Shown: positions 1-8,600 of the stretch, one piece after another
Layout: each line of letters starts with the position of its first letter
Numbering within the stretch: the stretch's first letter is position 1
Assembly (NCBI GenBank): GCA_002695185.1
Contig: NZOF01000115.1
Location: forward strand, 1-19,150
Origin: Erythrobacter sp.
GTDB taxonomy: Bacteria; Pseudomonadota; Alphaproteobacteria; Sphingomonadales; Sphingomonadaceae
Direction of reading: 5' to 3'
Length of the DNA: 19,150 nucleotides
Made by a program: the position numbers and the translations under genes
Notes under the pieces: generated by a model
The model's database searches: none
What the model was told of the DNA's origin: nothing
The model's input: only the letters and a program-made list of their open reading frames with translations

Positions 1-393
1 AAAGATGCGGTGAGTTAGTTCTGCCGACGCTTCCCACCAGAGCTTGAGATTGAATGCACCGGTCGCAAAGCGTGGTAGCGGATCGTCAAGCTCCCAGTGT
101 CCCATAGGAATCGTAACAACTTCGCCACCACCCAGCGGCCGCCCGAAAGTGTCTAACCTTCCGATCGCGAACATGCGAGCCATAAGTTCGGCGTCCAATT
201 GTACAAGATCGCGGGCCGCGTCGTTTTCGCCATTATCATTCGGCGCTGCGAAAATCTCCGGCAGCTCCGCGGGAGGGAAGCCGGCCCGGCAACTCACAAC
301 GTCACCGAATGCCGAAACTAGCGTCTTGCGACCGCTAGAGACTAAGTTGGCTCGACCCTCGTAGGGTGACCATGGGGGGATAGCATCGCTCAC
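1..393 (-). CDS. Unrecognised protein, 5' part only (runs off left edge)
   Basis: The minus-strand frame is open for 131 codons from a GTG at 393 to base 1 with no stop. An in-frame TAA lies just upstream, so the GTG (reading VSDAIPPWSPYEG) is the earliest usable start. No strong ribosome site is visible. The product contains GRPLGGGEVVTIPMGHWELD and looks soluble, with no signal peptide or membrane segment. The pattern of a Gly-rich turn, an I-P pair and a Trp resembles short hypothetical proteins of alphaproteobacteria, but I cannot assign a function. It follows sbcC by 190 bases in the same direction and could be the last gene of that transcript. A 106-codon frame on the opposite strand (44-364) is its shadow. 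Confidence 0.6.
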   Translation of the reverse strand, partial: MSDAIPPWSPYEGRANLVSSGRKTLVSAFGDVVSCRAGFPPAELPEIFAAPNDNGENDAARDLVQLDAELMARMFAIGRLDTFGRPLGGGEVVTIPMGHWELDDPLPRFATGAFNLKLWWEASAELTHRIF

Positions 394-433
394 ACCGAGG
401 CATTACCACGTAATTGGTTTTCGAAAATGAAAT

Positions 434-463
434 AACCGCTTTGCGCCCTAATCGCGGACATTC
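434..463. repeat. Short palindromic element (CCGC...GCGGAC)
   Basis: The intergenic stretch downstream of sbcC holds CCGC at 436-439 and GCGG at 454-457, which pair around a 14-base loop and are followed by ACATTCA. A half-copy with the same TTTTGG/GTGGACAT flavour lies near 483-500. A related arrangement, GTCCGC...GCGGAC, occurs at 11808-11842. From memory, similar GCGGACATTC palindromes are scattered between genes in sphingomonad genomes; that part is recollection and was not tested. Confidence 0.35.
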
Positions 464-583
464 AGACTAATCCGTTAATTTTCCAAAAGTGGACATCCCC
501 GACACTGGTTATGGAGTTGGCGATTCGTTCTTGTGTAAGTTTAAGGGCGTATCCCTCAACGCCATTAGTGGTCTTCTTTAGCT

Positions 584-3500
584 TCAATCAATAGTAATTG
601 AGATGTCACTGCGACCGCCTGAGATCGGGTTTACCTCGACCTTCACAGGTATCCGTTCTTTGAGTTCCTCCACGTGACTAATCACTCCAACACGTCGACC
701 CTGAGAGTGGAGGTGCTCCAAGACAGCGACGGCCTGGCCAAGGCTTGCCGAGTCCAAGGCTCCGAACCCTTCATCAATGAAAAGGCTCTCGATTCTCACT
801 CCGCGTCCTGTGGACATTTCTGCAAGTCCTAGGGCGAGCGCAAGGCTGACGAGGAAGCGCTCGCCGCCGGACAGATTCTGCAGCCCGCGCACCTGCCCAG
901 CCATGTCGTTGTCGATCACCTCGATCAGCATCTCCCCGCCCGAGGCGCGCTGCAGGGCATAGCGCGGTTTAAGGTCGGCGAGCCGGTCATTGGCGAATTC
1001 CAGCAGGCGGTCGAGCGTCAGGCTCTGCGCGAAATTACGGAAGGTCTTGCCCTGCGCGTCACCGATCAGTTCGGCGAGTTCCTCCCATACGCGGCCCTTT
1101 TCCTGCGCTTCCGCCAGTTCGGCGCGCAGCTCGGCGGTCTGCTGACGCACGTCGTCATCCTTACGGAGGCGGAATTCCCGGTCCTTAAGCGTGGCCTCTG
1201 CCGTGTCCAGCGCTGCCTTCGCCTCCTCCAGCCGGACGGCCAGGGTGTCCGGACCGGTTTCGGGGCGCTCGCTCTGCTCATGGGCGGCGAGATCGGCCTC
1301 GCGCTGCTCGAGCGCGGCCGTCGCTTCGGCGAGCGCCGTATGCAGGCCGCGCAGTTCGGCTTCCTCCTTCTCAAGCGCCTGCGATCCGGCCCCTGCCGCT
1401 TCGGCGACCTCTTCGAGCGAAAGATCCGTGGCCGAGAGAGCCTTGTCGAACGCCTCCTGCAAGCGCGCCAGATCGCCTCCGAGCCGGGTCAGTGCCTCCT
1501 CTGCTCCCTCGCGGTGCGAGCGGGCGCTGGCGGCTTCGGTTCTTGCGGTGCCGAGCCTGTCCCGCGCCGCCGCTTGAGCAGCTTCCGCCTTTTCGAGTGC
1601 TTCGGACAGTTCGCTCTCCAGTTCGGCCACTGGCCGCCCGCCGAGCAGTGCCTGGCGAGACGACAGCCTCTCGTCCAGTGTGGCTTGCGCTGTGCTGGAA
1701 AGTGTTCGGGCGTTTTCGAGATCGCGTGAGGCGGTGGAGGCTGTGGCCCTGTCCGTCGTCCATTGCTCCAACAGGGCTGGGATTCGGGCATCCACATCCC
1801 GCAATTCCTCTTCCTTGCCGCGCCATTCGCGGGCGCGGCGGCTCACCCAATCCGCGGGATCGGGTAGGGCCCGCCAGTCGGCCAGGTCGTTCAGCGTCCG
1901 GTCGAGGGTCGCAGCAATGCGGTCCTGCTCGGTGGCCGTTCCATCCAGCTTGCGGGCGATAGCGGCCAGCGCCTCCGCCGCCTTGCGCTGCGCTTCCTGT
2001 TTCCTGTCCCGGTCTTCGCGCGCGGCGTCGCAGGCGGCGCGCTTATCCTCCTCCCCGTGCCGGGCCGCCTCCAGCCTGGCCGCCGAGCCGCGCAGCCGCT
2101 CCCGCTCGGCGTCAATCTGCGGCAGCCGCTCGGCAAGAAGATCCAGGAGATCGTCCTCCGCCATGCCCAGATCGAGACCCGACTTTTCCATGGCCGCGGA
2201 GCGGTCGGCCTCGCGCAGCTCGCGGTCGGAAGCACGGGCGGCCAGGGTCTGCGCCTGCCGCTCCGCTTCGCTTTCGGCCCGCTCGAGGGTTTTGCCGCCA
2301 GCTGCGATTTCCGTCTTCAGAACTGTCTGCCGATTGCGAGCCTCGTCCAGCGCCCCGCTCGTTTCGGCGGCGCGAGCGCGGGCTTCTTCCACCGCCTCGC
2401 CGAAGATCGCCTGCACGGCGCTCAGGCGATGCTCGGTCGCGCCGCAGACGGGACAGGCCTCGCCGTCTTCAAGCGCCTCGCGCAGGGCGACGACGCTCTC
2501 GTCCGAGGCGGCGAGGGCGCGGATCTGGGCGTGTTCGGATTCCACCTTCCGGGCGAGAAGGGCGGGAAGGTCGGCCTCGATCCCGGACAGTTCACGCTGT
2601 CGATCGGCCTGCTCGGCCTTGGTCCTGCCTGCCAGCTGACGCGTAGCGACGAGCTGCCCGTCCGCCTCGGCCTCCAGTTCCTGCGCCTGCTGCAGTGCGC
2701 CGTGCCGCGTCTGCACCTCGCGCAGGGCCTCGCGCTCCGTCTCTAGGCGCTGGAGCGTTTCAGTGTCGGGCGCCTCTTCGCGTGCCTTTTCCAGCGCCTC
2801 CTTCGCCGCCCCTTGCTCCTTCTCGGCTTGCGCCGAGGTCTCGTCCGCCTCCTCGAGCGCCTCCTGCGCCTTGTCGGCTACGGCCTTCGCGGCGTCGCGC
2901 TCGCCTTGCAGCGCCTCCAATTCCTTCTGAAGGACCGAGAAGGCGGAAAGGTCGTCTGCCAGTGCAGTTTCCTCCCGGGCGAGTGTCCCCAGCCCGGCAT
3001 TGCTTTCACGCCATTGCTCCAGCTCGGCGCGTTTTTGTTGCGCCTTCTCGTATTCGGCCTTCGCCCCGGCGACCGCCACCTGCGCCCGGTCGTGCGCCTC
3101 GCGACAGCCGGTGAGGTTTGCGGCAGTCTCCTCGCGCCGCTTCTCGGCCTCGGCAATGGCCCGATCCGCCTCGCGCGCCTCGTGCAGTTCCGGGTCGGCC
3201 TTCCGCCGGTTTGCCTTCGCCTCCTCGAGAGCGGAAGTGGCCTTCTCCTCGGCGGCTCGCGCGGCTGTTTCGGCCTTCTGCACTTCCTCCTCGGCTTTCA
3301 CCCGCTCCGCAAGAGTCCGCTGAGCATATTGGGTCTCGCCCCGCTTTTCCTCTAGCTGCCGCCAATACCCGGCATGATCGAAAGCGCGCTTGCGCCGCTT
3401 AAGGGCTTGCTCGCGTGGCGCGGCCTCCGCCACCGCCTGCTGCGCCGCGTCACGCGCCGCGCGGCCTTGCGCCGCCTTGTCGGTTAACTCGGCAAGCCTC

Positions 3501-4288
3501 TCGGTCCAGCGGCACGCCGCCTGTAGCGCCTCATGCGCGTTCGCCTTCGCCTCGCGGTCGGTTTTGGCTTCGGCGATGGCGATCTCGAGCGCGGCGCGAT
3601 CTTCGTCGCTCAGCCCTTCCTGCCGGGTAATCTGGTCTTCCAGCCCCTGATAGCCGGAGCGGATGTCCTTCGCCTTCTCGAACGCCTTCCTACCGAGCAC
3701 GGTGTAGATGGCCGCCCCGGTCAGCTTTTCGAGGAGCTGGGCGCGCTCGTCCCCACTGGCCTTGATGAAGGCCTCGAACTCGCCCTGCGCCAGCACCACT
3801 GCGCGGCCGAATTGCTCGGCATTGAGGCCGATCAGTCGCTCAATCTCCGCCAAAGTTTCCCGCTTGCGTCCGCCGAGTCGATCCCCGGTGTCGAGACATT
3901 CGAGGTCGATGCTGGCCTGTTGCACCCTGCCATCGGCCCTGCCACGGGCGCGGCGCACGCTCCAGCGGCTGCGATAGGAGCGCCCGTCGCGGGCAACGAA
4001 GTCCAGTTCCGCATGGCCCTCTCCCGCGCCGTGGCGCAGGATGGCGCGCGGGTCGCGCGGGCTGAACTCGTCATCCGACAATTGGCCGCTGGCAGGTGCG
4101 CCCGCGAGGCGCGGTATGGCGTCGAACAGAGCAAGGCTCATCGCGTCGAGCAGGGTGGACTTGCCCGCCCCGGTCGGTCCGGTGATTGCAAAGATCCCGG
4201 CATCGCCGAGTGGGCCGTTCGCGAAGTCTACAGCGAAGTCCCCGGCGAGGCTGGCGAGATTGCTGCCGCGAATGGCGAGAATACGCAT
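584..4288 (-). CDS. sbcC: Exonuclease SbcCD, ATPase subunit SbcC (Rad50-like)
   Basis: SbcC is the SMC-like ATPase of the SbcCD (Mre11-Rad50 type) nuclease, which opens hairpins and trims blocked DNA ends. The 1234-residue product has a Walker A GPTGAGKST at 37-45, long coiled coils rich in Ala, Glu and Arg interrupted by a zinc hook CPVC at 612-615, the ABC signature LSGGERF with its Ser at 1140, Walker B FIDEGFG with D1172/E1173, and an ISHVEEL H-loop. An upstream in-frame ATG at 4312 exists. The start at 4288 (MRILAIRGSN) is preferred because it matches the family N-terminus and forms a one-base TGATG overlap with the sbcD stop, indicating translational coupling. Length is a little above E. 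coli SbcC. No terminator with a T-run is visible after the stop. Confidence 0.96.
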   Translation of the reverse strand: MRILAIRGSNLASLAGDFAVDFANGPLGDAGIFAITGPTGAGKSTLLDAMSLALFDAIPRLAGAPASGQLSDDEFSPRDPRAILRHGAGEGHAELDFVARDGRSYRSRWSVRRARGRADGRVQQASIDLECLDTGDRLGGRKRETLAEIERLIGLNAEQFGRAVVLAQGEFEAFIKASGDERAQLLEKLTGAAIYTVLGRKAFEKAKDIRSGYQGLEDQITRQEGLSDEDRAALEIAIAEAKTDREAKANAHEALQAACRWTERLAELTDKAAQGRAARDAAQQAVAEAAPREQALKRRKRAFDHAGYWRQLEEKRGETQYAQRTLAERVKAEEEVQKAETAARAAEEKATSALEEAKANRRKADPELHEAREADRAIAEAEKRREETAANLTGCREAHDRAQVAVAGAKAEYEKAQQKRAELEQWRESNAGLGTLAREETALADDLSAFSVLQKELEALQGERDAAKAVADKAQEALEEADETSAQAEKEQGAAKEALEKAREEAPDTETLQRLETEREALREVQTRHGALQQAQELEAEADGQLVATRQLAGRTKAEQADRQRELSGIEADLPALLARKVESEHAQIRALAASDESVVALREALEDGEACPVCGATEHRLSAVQAIFGEAVEEARARAAETSGALDEARNRQTVLKTEIAAGGKTLERAESEAERQAQTLAARASDRELREADRSAAMEKSGLDLGMAEDDLLDLLAERLPQIDAERERLRGSAARLEAARHGEEDKRAACDAAREDRDRKQEAQRKAAEALAAIARKLDGTATEQDRIAATLDRTLNDLADWRALPDPADWVSRRAREWRGKEEELRDVDARIPALLEQWTTDRATASTASRDLENARTLSSTAQATLDERLSSRQALLGGRPVAELESELSEALEKAEAAQAAARDRLGTARTEAASARSHREGAEEALTRLGGDLARLQEAFDKALSATDLSLEEVAEAAGAGSQALEKEEAELRGLHTALAEATAALEQREADLAAHEQSERPETGPDTLAVRLEEAKAALDTAEATLKDREFRLRKDDDVRQQTAELRAELAEAQEKGRVWEELAELIGDAQGKTFRNFAQSLTLDRLLEFANDRLADLKPRYALQRASGGEMLIEVIDNDMAGQVRGLQNLSGGERFLVSLALALGLAEMSTGRGVRIESLFIDEGFGALDSASLGQAVAVLEHLHSQGRRVGVISHVEELKERIPVKVEVNPISGGRSDISITID

Positions 4289-5514
4289 CAGACCGCCTCC
4301 CCATCGTCGCAATGCGCGGCGATGAGCAACTCGTTGAAAGCTTTGTCCAGGCCTTCTGCCGGATCGGTGCCGTGCTGGGTCCGGTGTAATTCTGCGAAAA
4401 CACTCTCGGGCTTGAGGTCGGTTAGTTCCTGCTCGCGTGCAGCGAGGGCGCGAGAACCAGCCTCAATGCTGCGCTCCCGAATTATGCGAGTTAGGCGCAC
4501 AGGCTTACCGTCAAGCGCTGCGAGAATCCGCGATTGGAGGTGCGGTTCCGGCCCGCTTACAAGTACCCCCACTTCAAGGAAGGGGTGCCGGTCACGCTCC
4601 TCCAGTTCTTCCTCGATCTTCAGGCTTTCCAGCTCCGCCACCACAGCGTTCAGGGGCTTTGGCGCGCCGGCAGGAACCTTAAGGAAGCGCACGGGTCGGG
4701 GGACGGCCACTTCCTCGACTCGAGTACCCGTGGAATCGAGCGTCACAACGCTCACTGAGTGCCTATACTCGCGCTCGGTCGCAGAAAGGGGGAATGGAGA
4801 GCCGGCATAGCGGATCGGTACGTCACTTCTGATGGTCTGCGGACGATGCAGGTGGCCCAGCGCGACATAGGCAGAACGGCTGTCAAACAGACTAGCAGCC
4901 TGCGCTTCTTCACCACCTACAACGATGCGCCGTTCGGACATTTCGGAAACCTCGCCGCCGGCTACGTGCAGGTGGCCAGACAAAACGAGCGGCAGGTCTC
5001 CAGCTTTGGCCGCAGCCGCGTCAGCAATGCTACCGTAGAGTTCGGCCAGACCTCCCTGCCCCAGATCGCCGGGGCGGCAGAATGGTACAGCGGCGAGCCA
5101 TGCGGCCACTTCACCATCAGCATTCTCCAATGGCATACAAATCCGGTCGAAATCCGGCTCCCGTTCCTTGCGAGGCAGGGCGCCGACAAATCGAACTCGC
5201 CCCTCCTCCAGCAACGCGCCGGGTAAGTCGATGCGCAGAGCGCTGTCATGATTGCCGCCAATGATGACGATCTGAATCTTGGGCACGCGCCGCTGCACCT
5301 CGCGGACGAAACCGTAGAGACGTCGCATGGCGGATACGGGAGGATTGGCTACATCATAAACGTCGCCAGTTACGAGTAGAACGTCAGTCTTGTGCTCCTC
5401 AAGCGCTTCAAGCAACCAGATGAGAAAGGCCTCGTGCTCGCTCTCCCGCGAGTGCCCCATCAATTCGTGTCCGAGATGCCAATCGGAGGTGTGTAGCAAT
5501 CTGACGGGTTTCAT
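4288..5514 (-). CDS. sbcD: Exonuclease SbcCD, nuclease subunit SbcD (Mre11-like)
   Basis: SbcD is the Mn-dependent calcineurin-type phosphoesterase that cuts DNA together with SbcC. The 408-residue protein has the full set of metal motifs in order: SDWHLGH with D11 and H13, GDVYD at 50-54, GGNHDS with N88, H89 and D90, SGHLHVAG with H181 and H183, and GHLHRPQ with H221 and H223. The C-terminal third is the capping and SbcC-binding region. The ATG at 5514 gives the typical N-terminus MKPVRLLHTSDWH; the ribosome site before it (TTAGGGC) is weak. It lies 184 bases after the stop of the large helicase-nuclease gene, on the same strand, and overlaps sbcC by one base. Confidence 0.96.
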   Translation of the reverse strand: MKPVRLLHTSDWHLGHELMGHSRESEHEAFLIWLLEALEEHKTDVLLVTGDVYDVANPPVSAMRRLYGFVREVQRRVPKIQIVIIGGNHDSALRIDLPGALLEEGRVRFVGALPRKEREPDFDRICMPLENADGEVAAWLAAVPFCRPGDLGQGGLAELYGSIADAAAAKAGDLPLVLSGHLHVAGGEVSEMSERRIVVGGEEAQAASLFDSRSAYVALGHLHRPQTIRSDVPIRYAGSPFPLSATEREYRHSVSVVTLDSTGTRVEEVAVPRPVRFLKVPAGAPKPLNAVVAELESLKIEEELEERDRHPFLEVGVLVSGPEPHLQSRILAALDGKPVRLTRIIRERSIEAGSRALAAREQELTDLKPESVFAELHRTQHGTDPAEGLDKAFNELLIAAHCDDGEAV

Positions 5515-5638
5515 GCCCTAAGCCTTTGTCACGAAGAGAGGAACGAGTATTGGCGAGACCTTCAATCGGAGGGAAGCCATTCCTTCCAGATCAAAGTTTC
5601 GAAGTGCGGTTGACAGTCACCGCTAGGCCTCACTTACC

Positions 5639-5686
5639 TTACCGTCAGCCAACCAAGTCTGACCCCTGGCGCCATAGGGGCGGTAA
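5639..5686. other. Three-way-junction inverted repeat between helicase gene and sbcD
   Basis: TTACCG (5639-5644) pairs with CGGTAA (5681-5686). Inside it sit two perfect hairpins with no unpaired bases at the junction: TCAG/CTGA (5645-5648 with 5659-5662) and CCCCT/AGGGG (5663-5667 with 5676-5680). The second loop contains GGCGCC. The structure starts 12 bases after the helicase-nuclease stop codon. Neither strand has a T-run after it, so it is not a standard terminator. It could be an mRNA stability or processing element, a protein binding site, or a REP-like palindrome. Confidence 0.45.
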
Positions 5687-5698
5687 GATGTCCAGATT

Positions 5699-8600
5699 TC
5701 AACTATGCAAGCGAGCGATGGCGATCTCCACTCTCTTTCGAGCAGATTTGCGAAGCCGCGAAATCAGGAAGAGCCGCGCCACAGCAACTGGCTGATCCCC
5801 CTCATCTGGCACCGCATTCGCCGCAAGCGCGAGCTCTTCGAGCGAGATCTCATTGATTGAGCGTTCCATCTTGCCGCTCGCTGGAACGCGATACTCCTCC
5901 AAGTCGGCGGCCTGATTTTCATCCGTCCAAAAGAACACGCAGCCTTCATCATCGACCGTTGAGTAAGCGATCTGGCGCGCGATGGCGTCTACCCGTTCCT
6001 TAATGAGTCTACCTGTGCGCGCGAAGCCATGGGCCCGCGCGATGATCGTAGCCAGCTTGTCGTCCCTTACCGGAGCTTCGAACTGGATCGCCCGAGCGAT
6101 TAAGTTCGCCAAGTCGTCATCGTAGTCGTCGTCGTAGAACCGCTGCGGATCGATGGTCCCATCGAGGTCCGAGAAATCGGTGTGGCGATACGGCACTTCC
6201 CGCGCGGATTTGGCATCGAATGCGCGCGCGAACATCAGGTCTCGTTGCGGCGGATCCGACGTTTCCTCGTCGGGATCGTTTGGCAGCTCAACGTGCGGCG
6301 CGGTTTCGGGCTCCTCGACTTCTGCCTCCTCTTTGGGTTTGCCGGCCGCGGGCCCCTGCGCGAACGCTTCTTGGTGCTCGCCCGCAGCGGAATTGGCGGC
6401 GGCTTCTTCTTTTTCGGAACGGGCCTGCCGGTCCGCTTCGAGCACTTCTTCGAGCTGCAAGAAGATCTTCTCCATTGCCCCCTCGCGGTCGATCCAGAAG
6501 TCGGTCGACCAGATTCGAATGATCGTCCAGCCGAGATTTTCCAAGACCGCTTGGCGCACCTTGTCGCGATCGCGTGCGGTCAGTGCACTATGATACATCG
6601 CACCGTCGCACTCAATTCCGGCGAGGAAATCGCCCGGATGGTCAGGGTGGACGATGCCCAGATCAATGCGATAGCCGGATACCCCGATCTGCGGTCGAAC
6701 GGACCAGCCGCGCCGCTCCAGCATGGCCATCACGGCGTCTTCGAACGGTGATTCGGTGCTGCCTAGGCTGTCCGAATGGACCTCGGCCAGCGCCTTGGGC
6801 CCGCGGTCAGCGAATTCGATGAAATGCTTTAGATCGCGGACCGCCGCGGCCGACGTGCGCGACAGGTCGATCATGCCCGCATCGAACGATGTAAACAGCA
6901 ACATCGACTTGCGCGCGCGGGTGACGGCGACGTTCAGGCGCCGCCAACCCCCATCTTTGTTCAACGGTCCAAAATTCATCGACATTTTGAGCGAACCGGC
7001 CTCCACCGGCCCGAAAGTAATGCCTAACATGATGATGTCGCGCTCATCACCCTGCACGGTCTCCAGATTCTTGACGAAGACCGGCTCCTCGAGTTCGTCG
7101 GCGAAATGCGCATCGAATGCCGCATCGCTCTTACGCGCCTTTTCCAGCAGGTCCTCGACCAGTTCCTGCTGCTTGCTGTTGAGCGTAACGATACCCAGCG
7201 AGATCGTGCCCGGGGCCTGCCCCCCCAGCCGCTTGCGCGCTTCGGCGACCATGGCTTTCGCCTCGATGGCGTTCGTCTGCTCCGTGCCCTTAGCATAAAT
7301 GCCGTCAACCCGGTGCCATTCGACCGCGGTATCGCGCGTTTCCGGTGCCGGGAACGTCACAAGCTTCCCATCGTAATAGCGCGAATTGGAAAACGCGATC
7401 AGCGAATCGTGACGGCTGCGATAATGCCAGTCCAGGCTGCGGCGCGGGATCGAGGCAGACACGCATTCGTCGAGGATGCTTTCGAGGTCGACCACAGCAT
7501 CCTCGTCAACTGTCGCCGATCCGCGACTAAAGAAATTGGTTGGCGGCATCTGCTTCTGATCCCCGGCGAGGACGAGTTGCTTGCCGCGGCCGATCGAACC
7601 GACGGCGTCCCAAGGCGTGATCTGGCTCGCCTCGTCGAAGATCACGATATCGAACAGCTCCTGATCGGGTGGTAGATATTGTGCGATCGAAAGCGGGCTC
7701 ATGAGCATGCAAGGTGCCAGCGCGCTGAAATCGCTGCCCATCTCCTCTGCTAGGCGACGGACCGGTTTGTGCGCCCGCTGCTTTGCCATCTCATGCTTCA
7801 GCACACCGAAGCCGGATGCCCTGGCAACCTGCGATTGATCCGGCAAATCGCTGCACAGCCGCGCGCGGATGTATCTTGCGGTAAGACCCTGAACCTCTTC
7901 GGTCATGTCGCGGAAGGCGGCGATCTTGTCCTCGTGAGTATAGGCGTGGAATTCGGCCAGGTGCGGATCGGCATCAATCGCCCAAGGCGCAAACCAATTG
8001 GCATAGGCTGCCTCGAACATCACTATTGCCACGCCTTCATCCAGCCCGTTTTCAATGCGCCGAATCATCGGCGCCAGGCCCAGCGTGGCGGCTCGCGCCT
8101 TGGCACCGTTCCACTGACACAGCGAATTGAGTTGCGGCAGGTGATCGGCAATGTCGCGTGAAATATCGCCCAAACCTTCGAATGTGGACGGCGCATCTTC
8201 GGCTTCGCTTATCTCGACAAATTCGGTGCAAGCGGCATCGAACCGCTTGAGAGCATCGCCCAGCTTCGCGATCGCAGCGGCTAAAGGCGCGTCGCCAGCC
8301 GTCATTTCATTGGCGTCGACAACGATCGTCCGCACCGCGCCGATCGCCTGTGTGAACTCCAAAGGATCCCGTGCATATCTACTGACGGCCGTGCGGATCG
8401 CTTCGCCTGCATCGGCCAGACGCTCAAGCCGGTCAGGATCGCTTTCCATTCCCTTATTTGCCGGAACGCCATCTATGTTGGCGGACGTGACATCAACGCG
8501 TGCGTGCAGGCTTGCCATCTCGTCGAACAGGGGAAGGTCTTTGTCCGGAACGATCTCACCGCTTGCGCCGCCAGTTTCGGCCATACGCTTAAGTATGGCG

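Noticed and set aside
44..364. 106-codon plus-strand frame
   Set aside because: It is Ser/Pro/Arg-rich and opposite an uninterrupted minus-strand frame that covers the same bases to the edge of the window.
510..525. Second LexA box (GTTCTTGTGTAAGTT)
   Set aside because: The right half reads AGTT instead of GTTC, so it does not meet the GTTC-N7-GTTC rule.
3533..4810. 425-codon plus-strand frame
   Set aside because: It is antisense across the sbcC/sbcD junction, both of which have complete catalytic motifs; such shadows are usual in GC-rich genomes.
5639..5686. tRNA or tRNA-like gene
   Set aside because: The junction has only two inner arms, 48 bases in total, and no anticodon arm or T-loop consensus.
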